Origin: Streptomyces sp. WMMB303
GTDB taxonomy: Bacteria; Actinomycetota; Actinomycetes; Streptomycetales; Streptomycetaceae
DNA length: 64,000 bases
Direction of reading: 5' to 3'
Assembly (NCBI RefSeq): GCF_029351045.1
Contig: NZ_JARKIN010000001.1
Location: 6,045,001-6,109,000 of the forward strand
In this document: in pieces, positions 1-8,132 of the stretch
Numbering within the stretch: the first letter of the stretch is position 1
Layout: each line of letters opens with the position of its first letter
Notes under the pieces: model-generated
Databases searched by the model: none
Told to the model about the DNA's origin: nothing
Seen by the model: the letters and a program-made list of their open reading frames with translations, nothing else
Program-made: the position numbers and the translations under genes

Positions 1-310
1 CCTCATCTTCTTCTTCCTGTTCGTGCACGTCCTCGACACCGCGCTCGTCCGCGTCTCGCCCGAGGCGTACGACGACACTGTCGCGATCTACAAGACTCCG
101 CTCGTCAACCTGATGGAATACGGCCTGGTGGCCGCCATCCTCTTCCACGCGCTGAACGGCCTGCGGGTCATCGCCGTGGACTTCTGGTCGAAGGGCGCGA
201 GGTACCAGAAGCAGATGCTGTGGACCGTGCTGGGCGTGTGGTTCGTCCTCATGGCCGGTGCCTTCTACCCGGTCCTGCAGCACACGCTGCGCGAGCTGTT
301 CGGGAGCTGA
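1..310 (+). CDS. sdhC: Succinate dehydrogenase cytochrome b556 subunit, 5' partial
   Basis: Membrane anchor of succinate dehydrogenase (complex II), which helps bind haem b and the quinone site. The reading frame is open from base 2, so the true start lies before the window; about 100 C-terminal residues are present. Two hydrophobic segments are visible, and the run HALNGLRVI holds the His typical of the haem-ligating helix in SdhC. Its stop lies 3 bases before the GTG of sdhD. The order sdhC, sdhD, sdhA, sdhB is the usual actinobacterial one and makes the call secure despite the truncation. Confidence 0.93.
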   Translation, partial: LIFFFLFVHVLDTALVRVSPEAYDDTVAIYKTPLVNLMEYGLVAAILFHALNGLRVIAVDFWSKGARYQKQMLWTVLGVWFVLMAGAFYPVLQHTLRELFGS

Positions 311-313
311 TCC

Positions 314-814
314 GTGATGTCGACGACCGAGACGACCGAGGCCGCCAGGAACGACGGCGCGGACGAGCCCACCGACAGCGTCACGCTGTACGACGTGGAC
401 CACCCCGCCCCCGTCATCGAACCGCCGCGCAAGCGGACCGCGAAGACGCCCAAGGCGTCCCGCGGCAATTTCGAGATGCAGACATGGCTGTTCATGCGGC
501 TGTCGGGCATCGTGCTGGTGGTGCTCGTCCTGGGCCACCTGCTGATCCAACTGGTGCTGGACGGCGGCGTCAGCAAGATCGGCTTCGCGTTCGTCGCGGG
601 CCGCTGGGCCTCGCCGTTCTGGCAGGTGTGGGACCTGACGATGCTGTGGCTGGCGATGCTGCACGGCGCCAACGGGCTGCGCACGGTGATCAACGACTAC
701 GCCGAGCGCGACAACACCCGCTTCTGGCTGAAGATGCTGCTCTACACGGCCACCGTCTTCACCGTCCTGCTGGGCACGCTGGTGATCTTCACCTTCGACC
801 CGAACATCCGCTGA
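314..814 (+). CDS. sdhD: Succinate dehydrogenase hydrophobic membrane anchor subunit
   Basis: Second membrane anchor of succinate dehydrogenase. The 166-residue protein has a polar N-terminal stretch of about 50 residues, then three hydrophobic helices (near 53-77, 95-115 and 138-160). The run LHGANGLRTVI mirrors the haem-helix motif of SdhC. It starts at GTG 314 or at ATG 317, the very next codon. It follows sdhC with a 3-base gap and precedes sdhA by 31 bases, so all four subunits probably share one transcript. Confidence 0.92.
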   Translation: MMSTTETTEAARNDGADEPTDSVTLYDVDHPAPVIEPPRKRTAKTPKASRGNFEMQTWLFMRLSGIVLVVLVLGHLLIQLVLDGGVSKIGFAFVAGRWASPFWQVWDLTMLWLAMLHGANGLRTVINDYAERDNTRFWLKMLLYTATVFTVLLGTLVIFTFDPNIR

Positions 815-845
815 CGTACCGGGGCTGAAGGCTGAGGTTTTCCCG

Positions 846-2609
846 ATGAACAACGTCAAGATCCACAAGTACGACACCGTCATCGTCGGCGCGGGCGGCG
901 CCGGTATGCGCGCGGCCATCGAGTCCACCAAGCGCAGCCGCACCGCGGTGCTGACCAAGCTCTACCCCACCCGCTCCCACACCGGCGCGGCGCAGGGCGG
1001 CATGGCCGCCGCCCTCGCCAACGTCGAGGAGGACAACTGGGAGTGGCACACCTTCGACACGATCAAGGGCGGCGACTACCTGGTCGACCAGGACGCCGCC
1101 GAGATCCTGGCGAAGGAGGCCATCGACTCCGTCCTCGACCTGGAGAAGATGGGCCTGCCCTTCAACCGCACCCCGGACGGCACCATCGACCAGCGGCGGT
1201 TCGGCGGGCACTCGCGCAACCACGGCGAAGCCCCGGTGCGCCGCTCCTGCTACGCCGCGGACCGCACCGGCCACATGATCCTCCAGACGCTGTACCAGAA
1301 CTGCGTCAAGGAGGGTGTGGAGTTCTTCAACGAGTTCTACGTCCTGGACCTGCTCCTCAACGACGTGGACGGCATCCGCAGGACCGCCGGAGTCGTCGCC
1401 TACGACCTGGCCACCGGTGACGTGCACGTCTTCCGCGCCAAGTCCGTGGTCTTCGCCTCCGGCGGCAACGGCAAGTTCTTCAAGGTCACCTCCAACGCGC
1501 ACACCCTGACCGGCGACGGCCAGGCCGCCGCGTTCCGGCGCGGGCTGCCGCTGGAGGACATGGAGTTCTTCCAGTTCCACCCGACCGGCATCTGGAAGAT
1601 GGGCATCCTGCTCACCGAGGGCGCCCGCGGCGAGGGCGGCATCCTGCGGAACAAGGACGGTGAGCGCTTCATGGAGAAGTACGCGCCCGTCATGAAGGAC
1701 CTCGCCTCGCGTGACGTCGTCTCCCGCGCGATCTACACCGAGATCCGCGAGGGCCGCGGCTGCGGTGCCGACAAGGACCACGTCTACCTGGACCTCACGC
1801 ACCTGCCGCCGGAGCAGCTCGACGCCAAGCTGCCCGACATCACCGAGTTCGCGCGCACCTACCTGGGCATCGAGCCCTACACCGACCCGGTGCCGATCCA
1901 GCCGACCGCGCACTACGCGATGGGCGGCATCCCGACCAACGTGCGGGGTGAGGTGCTGGCGGACAACAGCACCCCCATCCCCGGCCTGTACGCGGCCGGC
2001 GAGGTCGCCTGCGTCTCGGTGCACGGTGCCAACCGGCTGGGCACCAACTCGCTGCTGGACATCAACGTCTTCGGCCGCCGGGCCGGCATCGCCGCCGCCG
2101 AGTACGCGGCCACGGCCGACCACGTCGAGCTGCCCGAGGACCCGGCCACGTTCGTCCTCGACGAGATCGAGAACCTGCGCGACGCCACCGGCAACGAGCG
2201 CGTGGTCGACATCCGCAAGGCGTTGCAGGCCACCATGGACAAGAACGTCATGGTCTTCCGCACCGAGCAGACGCTGAAGGAAGCCGTCGAGGAGATCGGC
2301 GCCCTGCGCAAGCGCTTCCGCGACATCAGCGTCCAGGACAAGGGCAAGCGCTTCAACACCGACCTGCTGGAGGCCCTGGAGTTGGGCAACCTGCTCGACC
2401 TGGCCGAGGTCACGGCGGTCTCCGCGCTCGCCCGCAAGGAGTCGCGCGGCGGTCACTACCGCGAGGACTTCCCCAACCGCGACGACGTCAACTTCATGCG
2501 GCACACCATGGCGTACCGCGAGGTGGGCGACGACGGCACCGAGTCGATCCGGCTGGACTACAAGCCGGTCGTGCAGACCCGCTACCAGCCGATGGAGCGT
2601 AAGTACTGA
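846..2609 (+). CDS. sdhA: Succinate dehydrogenase flavoprotein subunit
   Basis: Catalytic flavoprotein that oxidises succinate to fumarate on the cytoplasmic face of the membrane. The dinucleotide-binding motif VIVGAGGAG begins near residue 12. His45 in RSHTGAAQGG is the expected covalent FAD attachment residue. FHPTGI near residue 245 and HGANRLGTNSLLD near residue 395 are active-site and FAD-contact motifs of the family. At 587 residues it is normal length. Its stop codon shares one base with the ATG of sdhB (ATGA), which indicates translational coupling. Confidence 0.97.
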   Translation: MNNVKIHKYDTVIVGAGGAGMRAAIESTKRSRTAVLTKLYPTRSHTGAAQGGMAAALANVEEDNWEWHTFDTIKGGDYLVDQDAAEILAKEAIDSVLDLEKMGLPFNRTPDGTIDQRRFGGHSRNHGEAPVRRSCYAADRTGHMILQTLYQNCVKEGVEFFNEFYVLDLLLNDVDGIRRTAGVVAYDLATGDVHVFRAKSVVFASGGNGKFFKVTSNAHTLTGDGQAAAFRRGLPLEDMEFFQFHPTGIWKMGILLTEGARGEGGILRNKDGERFMEKYAPVMKDLASRDVVSRAIYTEIREGRGCGADKDHVYLDLTHLPPEQLDAKLPDITEFARTYLGIEPYTDPVPIQPTAHYAMGGIPTNVRGEVLADNSTPIPGLYAAGEVACVSVHGANRLGTNSLLDINVFGRRAGIAAAEYAATADHVELPEDPATFVLDEIENLRDATGNERVVDIRKALQATMDKNVMVFRTEQTLKEAVEEIGALRKRFRDISVQDKGKRFNTDLLEALELGNLLDLAEVTAVSALARKESRGGHYREDFPNRDDVNFMRHTMAYREVGDDGTESIRLDYKPVVQTRYQPMERKY

Positions 2610-3388
2610 TGAGCACCGCAACGCTGGACAAGAACGACTCCGCCGGGCCCGTCGACTCGGCCGAGAACAGCGCCTCGCACCTGATCACCCTCACGCTGCG
2701 GATCCGCCGGTTCAACCCGGAGGTCTCCGAGGACGCCCAGTGGCAGGACTTCACGCTGAAGATCGACCCGAAGGAACGCGTCCTCGACGCGCTCCACCAG
2801 ATCAAGTGGGAACAGGACGGCACCCTCACCTTCCGCCGCTCCTGCGCCCACGGCATCTGCGGCTCGGACGCCATGCGGATCAACGGGCGCAACCGGCTCG
2901 CGTGCAAGACGCTGCTGAAGGACATCAACCCCGAGAAGCCGATCACGGTCGAGCCGATCAAGGGGCTCACGGTCCTCAAGGACCTGGTCGTCGACATGGA
3001 GCCGTTCTTCCAGGCCTACCGCGACGTGATGCCCTTCCTCATCACCAACGGCAACGAGCCCACCCGTGAGCGCTACCAGTCCGCCGCGGACCGGGAGCGG
3101 TTCGACGACACCACCAAGTGCATCCTGTGCGCCGCGTGCACCTCGTCGTGCCCGGTCTTCTGGAACGACGGCCAGTACTTCGGGCCCGCGGCCATCGTCA
3201 ACGCGCACCGGTTCATCTTCGACTCGCGCGACGAGGGCGGCGAGCAGCGGCTGGAGATCCTCAACGACCGGGACGGGGTGTGGCGCTGCCGCACCACGTT
3301 CAACTGCACGGACGCGTGTCCGCGGGGTATCGAGGTCACGAAGGCCATCCAGGAGGTCAAGCGGGCCCTGATCACCCGCCGCTTCTGA
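2609..3388 (+). CDS. sdhB: Succinate dehydrogenase iron-sulfur subunit
   Basis: Iron-sulfur subunit that passes electrons from SdhA to quinone. Three cysteine groups are visible. SCAHGICGSD followed by a later RLAC fits the [2Fe-2S] cluster. CILCAACTSSCP and CRTTFNCTDACP supply the [4Fe-4S] and [3Fe-4S] cluster ligands. The protein has 259 residues, with an acidic, low-complexity start of about 20 residues. It is the last gene of the operon and is followed at once by a strong terminator hairpin. Confidence 0.97.
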   Translation: MSTATLDKNDSAGPVDSAENSASHLITLTLRIRRFNPEVSEDAQWQDFTLKIDPKERVLDALHQIKWEQDGTLTFRRSCAHGICGSDAMRINGRNRLACKTLLKDINPEKPITVEPIKGLTVLKDLVVDMEPFFQAYRDVMPFLITNGNEPTRERYQSAADRERFDDTTKCILCAACTSSCPVFWNDGQYFGPAAIVNAHRFIFDSRDEGGEQRLEILNDRDGVWRCRTTFNCTDACPRGIEVTKAIQEVKRALITRRF

Positions 3389-3415
3389 CCCCTGCACGGA
3401 AGACTCCTCTTCCGG

Positions 3416-3447
3416 CCCTCGCCCCGCCTCCGGGGCGAGGGTCTTTT
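3416..3447 (+). terminator. Terminator after the sdh operon
   Basis: A perfect 11-bp GC-rich stem (3416-3426 with 3431-3441, loop CCTC) is followed by TCTTTT, about 28 bases after the sdhB stop. A second hairpin with an 8-bp stem (3451-3458 with 3464-3471) follows before the next gene. Confidence 0.85.
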
Positions 3448-3486
3448 CGCGCGCCCCCCGCAAGGGGGCGCCGGGGAAGAGTGCGT

Positions 3487-4770
3487 ATGGTGCGGACGAT
3501 GGGACGCATACGGATCGCACCGACGGCAACGGCAGTGGCCATGGCCCTCGCCGCGACGGCCTGTGGGGCGAGCGACCCCGCGAAGGACCAGGCGACGCCG
3601 AAGCCGACCGGGCAGCACGGAGTGCGCTTCGCGGCGGACCACCCGGTCGCACGCGCGGACGCGCCGGTGCACGTACGGCTCGAAGGGCTCACCCCGGGCA
3701 CGAAGGTCAGGATCACCGCCGGGGCGAAGGACCGGCACGACCAGCGGTGGGCCGCGGAGGTGCGGCGGACGGCGGACGAGGACGGCGCCGTCGATCTGGG
3801 CAGCGGCGGCACCGCGGACCTGCTGGAGCGGATGCTGCCGACCGGCGGCCGGGCGAAGAAGCTGATCGGCAGCGGTAAGGCGTTCTCGTACCACCCGGGC
3901 CCGCCCGGGCAGCAGCGCTCCTACTCGGTGCGGCTCACCGCCACCGCGCTGTCCGGGAAGGACGAGGGCGAGCGGGTGGCACGCCGCGACCTGGTCCGGC
4001 AGTGGCTGACGAAGGGCACCACGCACCGTGAGCTGACCGTCGCCGGGGACAAGGTGGCGGGCGATCTCTACCTGCCGCCCGAAGGGCGGAGCGGCGGCGG
4101 GGACCCGAAGGCGCCCGTGCTGGTGTTCGGCGGCTCGGAGGGGGGCAACTCCGGTACGTACACGGCCGCGCTGCTCGCCTCGCACGGGCACCCGGCGATG
4201 TCGGTGTGCTACTTCCGCTGCGGGAAGGACTCCGGGCGCCCGAACGGCATCGACAGCATCGATCTGGACTACTTCACGCGGGCCGGGCGGCTGCTCCGCA
4301 AGCAGCGGGGCGCCGATCCGGAGAAGCTGGCCGTGATGGGCAACTCGCGCGGCAGCGAGGCCGCGCAGCTGCTCGGGCAGCGGCGCCCTGACGTGTTCCG
4401 CGACGTGATCGCGTACGCGCCGTCGTCCAAGGTCAACGGTCCGTATCTGAGCGGTACGACCGCATGGACGGACCACGGGGAGCCGGTCCCGACCGGGCCG
4501 ATCCCGCTGGACCGGGTGCGCGGCACGGTGCTGGCCGTCGCGGGCGGCAACGACAAGATGTGGGGCTCGGCCGCCTCGGCCGCCGCCATGGCCCGGCAAG
4601 GCGCGAAGAAGCTGGTGTATCCGGACGCCGGCCACCATGTGAACTGGTTCCCGCTGGGTCAGCCGGGCCAGGAGGGCGGCCGGGACGGCGCCGTCGCCGC
4701 CACCGCGGAGGCGGACCAGGCCGCACGCAGCAGTTCCTGGCCACGGGCTCTCGACCTGCTGGAGCGGTGA
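3487..4770 (+). CDS. Acyl-CoA thioester hydrolase/BAAT-type lipoprotein
   Basis: Predicted exported alpha/beta hydrolase of 427 residues resembling the acyl-CoA thioesterase and bile-acid-CoA:amino-acid N-acyltransferase (BAAT) family. The signal peptide ends ALAATAC, so Cys26 could be lipidated. An immunoglobulin-like N-terminal domain covers roughly residues 40-170. The C-terminal hydrolase domain contains FGGSEGG and the nucleophile elbow GNSRGS near residue 285, and the late GHH supplies a plausible catalytic His. Start ATG 3487 is chosen because GGGGAAGA lies 6 bases upstream; ATG 3499 is the alternative. Family members act on acyl thioesters or peptides, so the natural substrate here is unknown. 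Confidence 0.75.
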   Translation: MVRTMGRIRIAPTATAVAMALAATACGASDPAKDQATPKPTGQHGVRFAADHPVARADAPVHVRLEGLTPGTKVRITAGAKDRHDQRWAAEVRRTADEDGAVDLGSGGTADLLERMLPTGGRAKKLIGSGKAFSYHPGPPGQQRSYSVRLTATALSGKDEGERVARRDLVRQWLTKGTTHRELTVAGDKVAGDLYLPPEGRSGGGDPKAPVLVFGGSEGGNSGTYTAALLASHGHPAMSVCYFRCGKDSGRPNGIDSIDLDYFTRAGRLLRKQRGADPEKLAVMGNSRGSEAAQLLGQRRPDVFRDVIAYAPSSKVNGPYLSGTTAWTDHGEPVPTGPIPLDRVRGTVLAVAGGNDKMWGSAASAAAMARQGAKKLVYPDAGHHVNWFPLGQPGQEGGRDGAVAATAEADQAARSSSWPRALDLLER

Positions 4771-4796
4771 GCGGCGGCCCGCTCGGCGCGGCCTGA

Positions 4797-6236
4797 CTAC
4801 GCCTTCTTGGCGGCCAGGGTGACGACGGTGATGTCCGAGTCGGCGCCGACGCGGACCGGCGGGCCCCAGGCGCCCGCGCCGCGGGTGACGTAGAGCTGGG
4901 TGTCGCCGTAGCGTTCGAGTCCGGCGACGGTCGGGTTGGCGAGCGCCGCCAGGTGGTTGCCGGGCCACAGCTGGCCGCCGTGGGTGTGGCCGGAGAGCTG
5001 GAGGTCGACGCCGTGGTCCACGGCCTCGTGGATCTGCACCGGCTGGTGCGCCATCAGCACGCAGGCCCGCTCGGCGTCCCGGTCGCGGAGCGCCCGGTCG
5101 AAGTCGGGCCCTTCGCCCTGCTCCTCGCCGGCGAGGTCGTTGACCCCGGCGAGGTCGAAACCGGGCAGTTCGCGGCGGGCGTTCTCCAGCGGGTGGACGT
5201 TCAGCTCCCGCAGGTGGTCGATCCATGCGCGGGCGTCGCCGAAGTACTCGTGATTGCCCGTCACGAAGAACGTCCCGTGCCGGGAGCGCAGCTCGCGCAG
5301 CGGCTCGGCGGCGGGGCCGAGGTGGGCGACGCTGCCGTCGACCAGGTCGCCGACGATCGTCACCAGGTCGGGCTGGGTGCCGTTGATGGCGTCGACGATC
5401 CGCCGGGTGTGGCCGCGGCCCAGGATCGGCCCGAGGTGGATGTCGCTGACGACGGCGACGCGATAGCCGTGGGTGCGGCGGCCCAGCTTGGCCAGCGGGA
5501 CGGTGACGTGCTTGAGGGTCGGCCCGTTCAGCACGCTGTAGGCCCCGGCCGCGGTGGTGCCGAGCCCGGCGGCGCCCGCTGTGACGGCGAGCGTGCGGGC
5601 GAGGAAGACGCGGCGGGAGGACACAGGCGCGGCGAGGGGCACGGTGTGCGGCTCGTCGGGGTGCGGCCCGGCCTCGGGCCCGGCCTCGGTGGAGCCGGTC
5701 GCGGTGGATTCCGCGACGGCGTGACCGGATTCCGCGGCGGCGTCCGTCGGGACGGCCGCCCCGGCGGACGGGGACGGGCCGCCCGCAGGGGTGACCGCAG
5801 GGCCGCCCGCAGGGGTGACCGCAGGGCCGCCCGCAGGGGTGACCGGCTCCGCGACCGGCGCCGGCTCCACCACGGCCGGGGCCGACTCCGTGGCGGGGGC
5901 CTGGACCGACCGTGCCCTCCCCCAGGGGGTGCGCCGCAGGACGAACCGCACCAGTTCTCCGGCGAGCAGCGCCAGGGTCAGATAGAGCAGGCAGGCCAGC
6001 CAGAGGAAGCCCGGCCAGGCGAATATCTGCTCCGTCAGGAAGGGGGCACCGGCCCGGCCGGAGACCAGCGCGCCGAGGGTGGTGACCGGCAGCAGCACCG
6101 CCGGCACCGTGCCCAGGCGGCGCCACCCGCTCCGGGGCGCGGACACGTCCCGTACCAAGCGCCGCCACAGGTACAGGTGCGTGCCGGCCAGCAGGCCCAG
6201 CACGATGAGCCCGATCAGTACGAACACAACCACCAT
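4797..6236 (-). CDS. Membrane-bound metallophosphoesterase (YkuE/YaeI-like)
   Basis: A 479-residue membrane phosphoesterase. It has four hydrophobic helices in the first 130 residues and a Pro/Ala/Gly-rich linker. A further hydrophobic stretch then follows SSRRVFLA, a twin-arginine-like context. The C-terminal calcineurin-type domain shows all metal-ligand motifs: SDIHLG, GDLVDG, GNHEYFGD and SGHTHGGQ. Relatives act on phosphoesters such as nucleotides or lipid-linked phosphates; no substrate can be assigned here. Start ATG 6236 is preceded by GGGAGGG. The linker is encoded by a 24-bp tandem repeat. The gene lies just downstream of the small membrane protein at 6289-6612 and may share its transcript. 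Confidence 0.86.
   Translation of the reverse strand: MVVVFVLIGLIVLGLLAGTHLYLWRRLVRDVSAPRSGWRRLGTVPAVLLPVTTLGALVSGRAGAPFLTEQIFAWPGFLWLACLLYLTLALLAGELVRFVLRRTPWGRARSVQAPATESAPAVVEPAPVAEPVTPAGGPAVTPAGGPAVTPAGGPSPSAGAAVPTDAAAESGHAVAESTATGSTEAGPEAGPHPDEPHTVPLAAPVSSRRVFLARTLAVTAGAAGLGTTAAGAYSVLNGPTLKHVTVPLAKLGRRTHGYRVAVVSDIHLGPILGRGHTRRIVDAINGTQPDLVTIVGDLVDGSVAHLGPAAEPLRELRSRHGTFFVTGNHEYFGDARAWIDHLRELNVHPLENARRELPGFDLAGVNDLAGEEQGEGPDFDRALRDRDAERACVLMAHQPVQIHEAVDHGVDLQLSGHTHGGQLWPGNHLAALANPTVAGLERYGDTQLYVTRGAGAWGPPVRVGADSDITVVTLAAKKA
5776..5844. repeat. 24-bp in-frame tandem repeat, about 2.9 copies
   Basis: Copies begin at 5776, 5800 and 5824 and encode the octapeptide AVTPAGGP in the linker of the metallophosphoesterase. 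The period is a multiple of three, so changes in copy number would keep the frame. Confidence 0.9.
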
Positions 6237-6288
6237 GGAAGTCGTCCCTCCCCCTCGTCTCCCCCGCTCACCGGATTCCGCGCCCGCC

Positions 6289-6612
6289 TCAGGTGCGCCG
6301 GGCCGCCCGCAGTCCGCGCAGTCCGAGCACGCCGATGGCCGTTCCCAGCAGGAACGAAGTGATCGCCAGCAGCAGATGGACCCAGAAGTAGCCCGTGGGC
6401 GCACCGGCGTCGTCGAAGGCCAGCCCGCTGCTGTCCTTCCATAGGTTTTTGACGAAGGTGACCCACACGAACCACGACCAGACGCCGAAGGCGAGCAGGA
6501 ACCAGGAGACGCGCCGGGAGAGCACCAGCCCGGTGCGCCGCCGGGCCGGGGACTCAGTTTCCGGCCCCGGGCCGGGGTCCGCGGTGGGCGGGGTGGTGGA
6601 GGCGTCGCGCAT
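6289..6612 (-). CDS. Small membrane protein of unknown function
   Basis: A 107-residue protein with a Pro/Ser-rich N-terminus (about 30 residues) and two to three hydrophobic helices (near 33-52 and 72-100). The sequence between the helices, VTFVKNLWKDSSGLAFDDAG, is the kind of conserved loop seen in streptomycete membrane proteins of unknown role. The start ATG at 6612 gives the whole open frame. It sits 52 bases upstream of the metallophosphoesterase start, in the same direction, and diverges from the carboxypeptidase gene. I do not recognise a family with a known function. Confidence 0.7.
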   Translation of the reverse strand: MRDASTTPPTADPGPGPETESPARRRTGLVLSRRVSWFLLAFGVWSWFVWVTFVKNLWKDSSGLAFDDAGAPTGYFWVHLLLAITSFLLGTAIGVLGLRGLRAARRT

Positions 6613-6788
6613 GATGTCCAGTATGGCCGGTGTGCCGTCGGTGGCTGCCGGGCGCCCCCCTGGTGAGCTTTCGGGACGGCCCTGGGGGTCCGGGTGCGCT
6701 GCCCGCTACCCCCCATTGGCCTACGGCACTGGGCGAGTTGGGCTACTTGGACCCGTGGTTGGCGGGCCTCGGCGTCCCCGGCGCGCCG

Positions 6789-8132
6789 ATGGGCCTGTAC
6801 GTTCGCAGGGTGCCCATTTCTTCGCATTATTCAGCTCCCGCCGCGCGCTCGTGCCCGCGCGGCACCGCGCGCACGCGGCGTACGGCGGCGCGCGGTGGCC
6901 TCGCGTCCGCCGCCTTGGCCCTCTGCCTGCTGGCTGCCGCGGGTGCCCAGCCCTCCTACGCGGACGAGAACGAGCCGGGCGGCAAGCCGGCCGAGCCGAA
7001 GCCTCCGGCGCAGATGTCGACCATCGGCGGCGAGCAGCTGGGCCGGCCGGGTACCCAGGTGAATCTGAAGGAGGGGGCGCCCGAGCTGCCCGAGAAGCTT
7101 TCGGGGCGTTCGTGGATCGTCTCGGACGCGGAGTCGGGCAAGGTGCTGGCCGCGCACAACGCGCACTGGCGGCTGCCCCCGGCCAGCACCCTGAAGATGC
7201 TCTTCGCCGACACGGTGCTGCCCAAGCTGCCCAAGGACCGCAGCCACAAGGTGGTCCCGTCCGACCTGGAGGGGATGGGCGAGGGCAGCAGCCTCGTCGG
7301 AGTGAAGGAGGGCGAGTCGTACACGGTGCACGACCTGTGGCTCGGCGTCTTCCTGCGCTCGGGCAACGACGCGGTGCACGTGCTGTCGGCGATGAACGGC
7401 GGCGTGCCGAAGACGGTGCGGGAGATGAACGAGAAGGCCCGCGCGCTGCACGCCGAGGACACCGAGGTGCTCAGCCCGGACGGCTACGACCACGAGGGCC
7501 AGGTCTCCTCCGCCTACGACCTGACGCTGTTCGCGCGCTCCGGCCTGCAGAACGAGGAGTTCCGCGAGTACGCGGCCACCGCCACCGCGAAGTTCCCCGG
7601 CGAGACGAAGAAGGACAAGAAGACCGGGAAGACCAAGCGCGGGAGCTTCCAGATCCAGAACACCAACCGTCTGCTGACCGGTGATGTCGGTGTCGACCCC
7701 TACCCGGGGATCGCGGGCGTCAAGAACGGCTTCACGACGAACGCGGGCAACACCTTCACCGGCGTCGCGCAGCGCGGCGACCGGGTACTGCTGGTGACGG
7801 TGATGCACCCGGACGCGAAGGAGCCGCACAGCGTCTACAAGGAGGCCGCCAAGCTGCTGGACTGGGGCTTCGCCGCCGACGGCAAGGTGGAGCCGGTCGG
7901 TCTCCTGGCGGCACCGGACAGCGCGACGAACGGCGGCCCCCAGGCGGGCAAGGACGGTGAGGCGGGCGGCTCGGACGCACGTGCCGCCGCGCACTCCGCC
8001 GACAAGCCCTCGGGCGGTGCCGGTACCGCGCTGGGGATCACGGCCGGTGTTCTGGTCGTCCTGGCTCTGGTGGCGTACGGGGTGCACCGCCGCTGGCCGC
8101 TTCCGGAACTGGCCCGCCGCCGTCGCGGGTGA
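6789..8132 (+). CDS. D-alanyl-D-alanine carboxypeptidase, membrane anchored (S11 type)
   Basis: Serine D,D-peptidase that trims the terminal D-Ala of peptidoglycan stem peptides outside the cell. An Arg-rich N-terminus leads into a signal sequence ending near AQPSYA. The catalytic tetrad is visible as STLK in PPASTLKML (near residue 135) and the SGN triad in RSGNDAVH. KNG in VKNGFTTNAG replaces the KTG found in most penicillin-binding proteins, as in many streptomycete members. A C-terminal hydrophobic helix followed by RRRRG anchors the protein. ATG 6789 and GTG 6810 are both possible starts, and neither has a strong ribosome-binding site. Its 3' end overlaps the convergent YihY-type gene by 95 bases. 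Confidence 0.88.
   Translation: MGLYVRRVPISSHYSAPAARSCPRGTARTRRTAARGGLASAALALCLLAAAGAQPSYADENEPGGKPAEPKPPAQMSTIGGEQLGRPGTQVNLKEGAPELPEKLSGRSWIVSDAESGKVLAAHNAHWRLPPASTLKMLFADTVLPKLPKDRSHKVVPSDLEGMGEGSSLVGVKEGESYTVHDLWLGVFLRSGNDAVHVLSAMNGGVPKTVREMNEKARALHAEDTEVLSPDGYDHEGQVSSAYDLTLFARSGLQNEEFREYAATATAKFPGETKKDKKTGKTKRGSFQIQNTNRLLTGDVGVDPYPGIAGVKNGFTTNAGNTFTGVAQRGDRVLLVTVMHPDAKEPHSVYKEAAKLLDWGFAADGKVEPVGLLAAPDSATNGGPQAGKDGEAGGSDARAAAHSADKPSGGAGTALGITAGVLVVLALVAYGVHRRWPLPELARRRRG

Noticed and set aside
789..2621. 610-residue open frame on the minus strand opposite sdhA
   Set aside because: It is the antisense shadow of a certain gene in high-GC DNA and has no family motifs.
5776..5844. Short tandem repeats here and at 8161, 33181 and 56372 as possible CRISPR arrays
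   Set aside because: Units abut without unique spacers and encode in-frame peptide repeats; no cas gene is present.
3073..6168. 1,031-residue open frame on the minus strand through the hydrolase and metallophosphoesterase genes
   Set aside because: Arg/Pro/Gly-rich translation with no domains; it crosses several clear genes in other frames.
6630..6788. Upstream extension of the carboxypeptidase frame
   Set aside because: It would add a non-hydrophobic Trp/Gly/Pro-rich stretch before the signal sequence, in the divergent promoter region.
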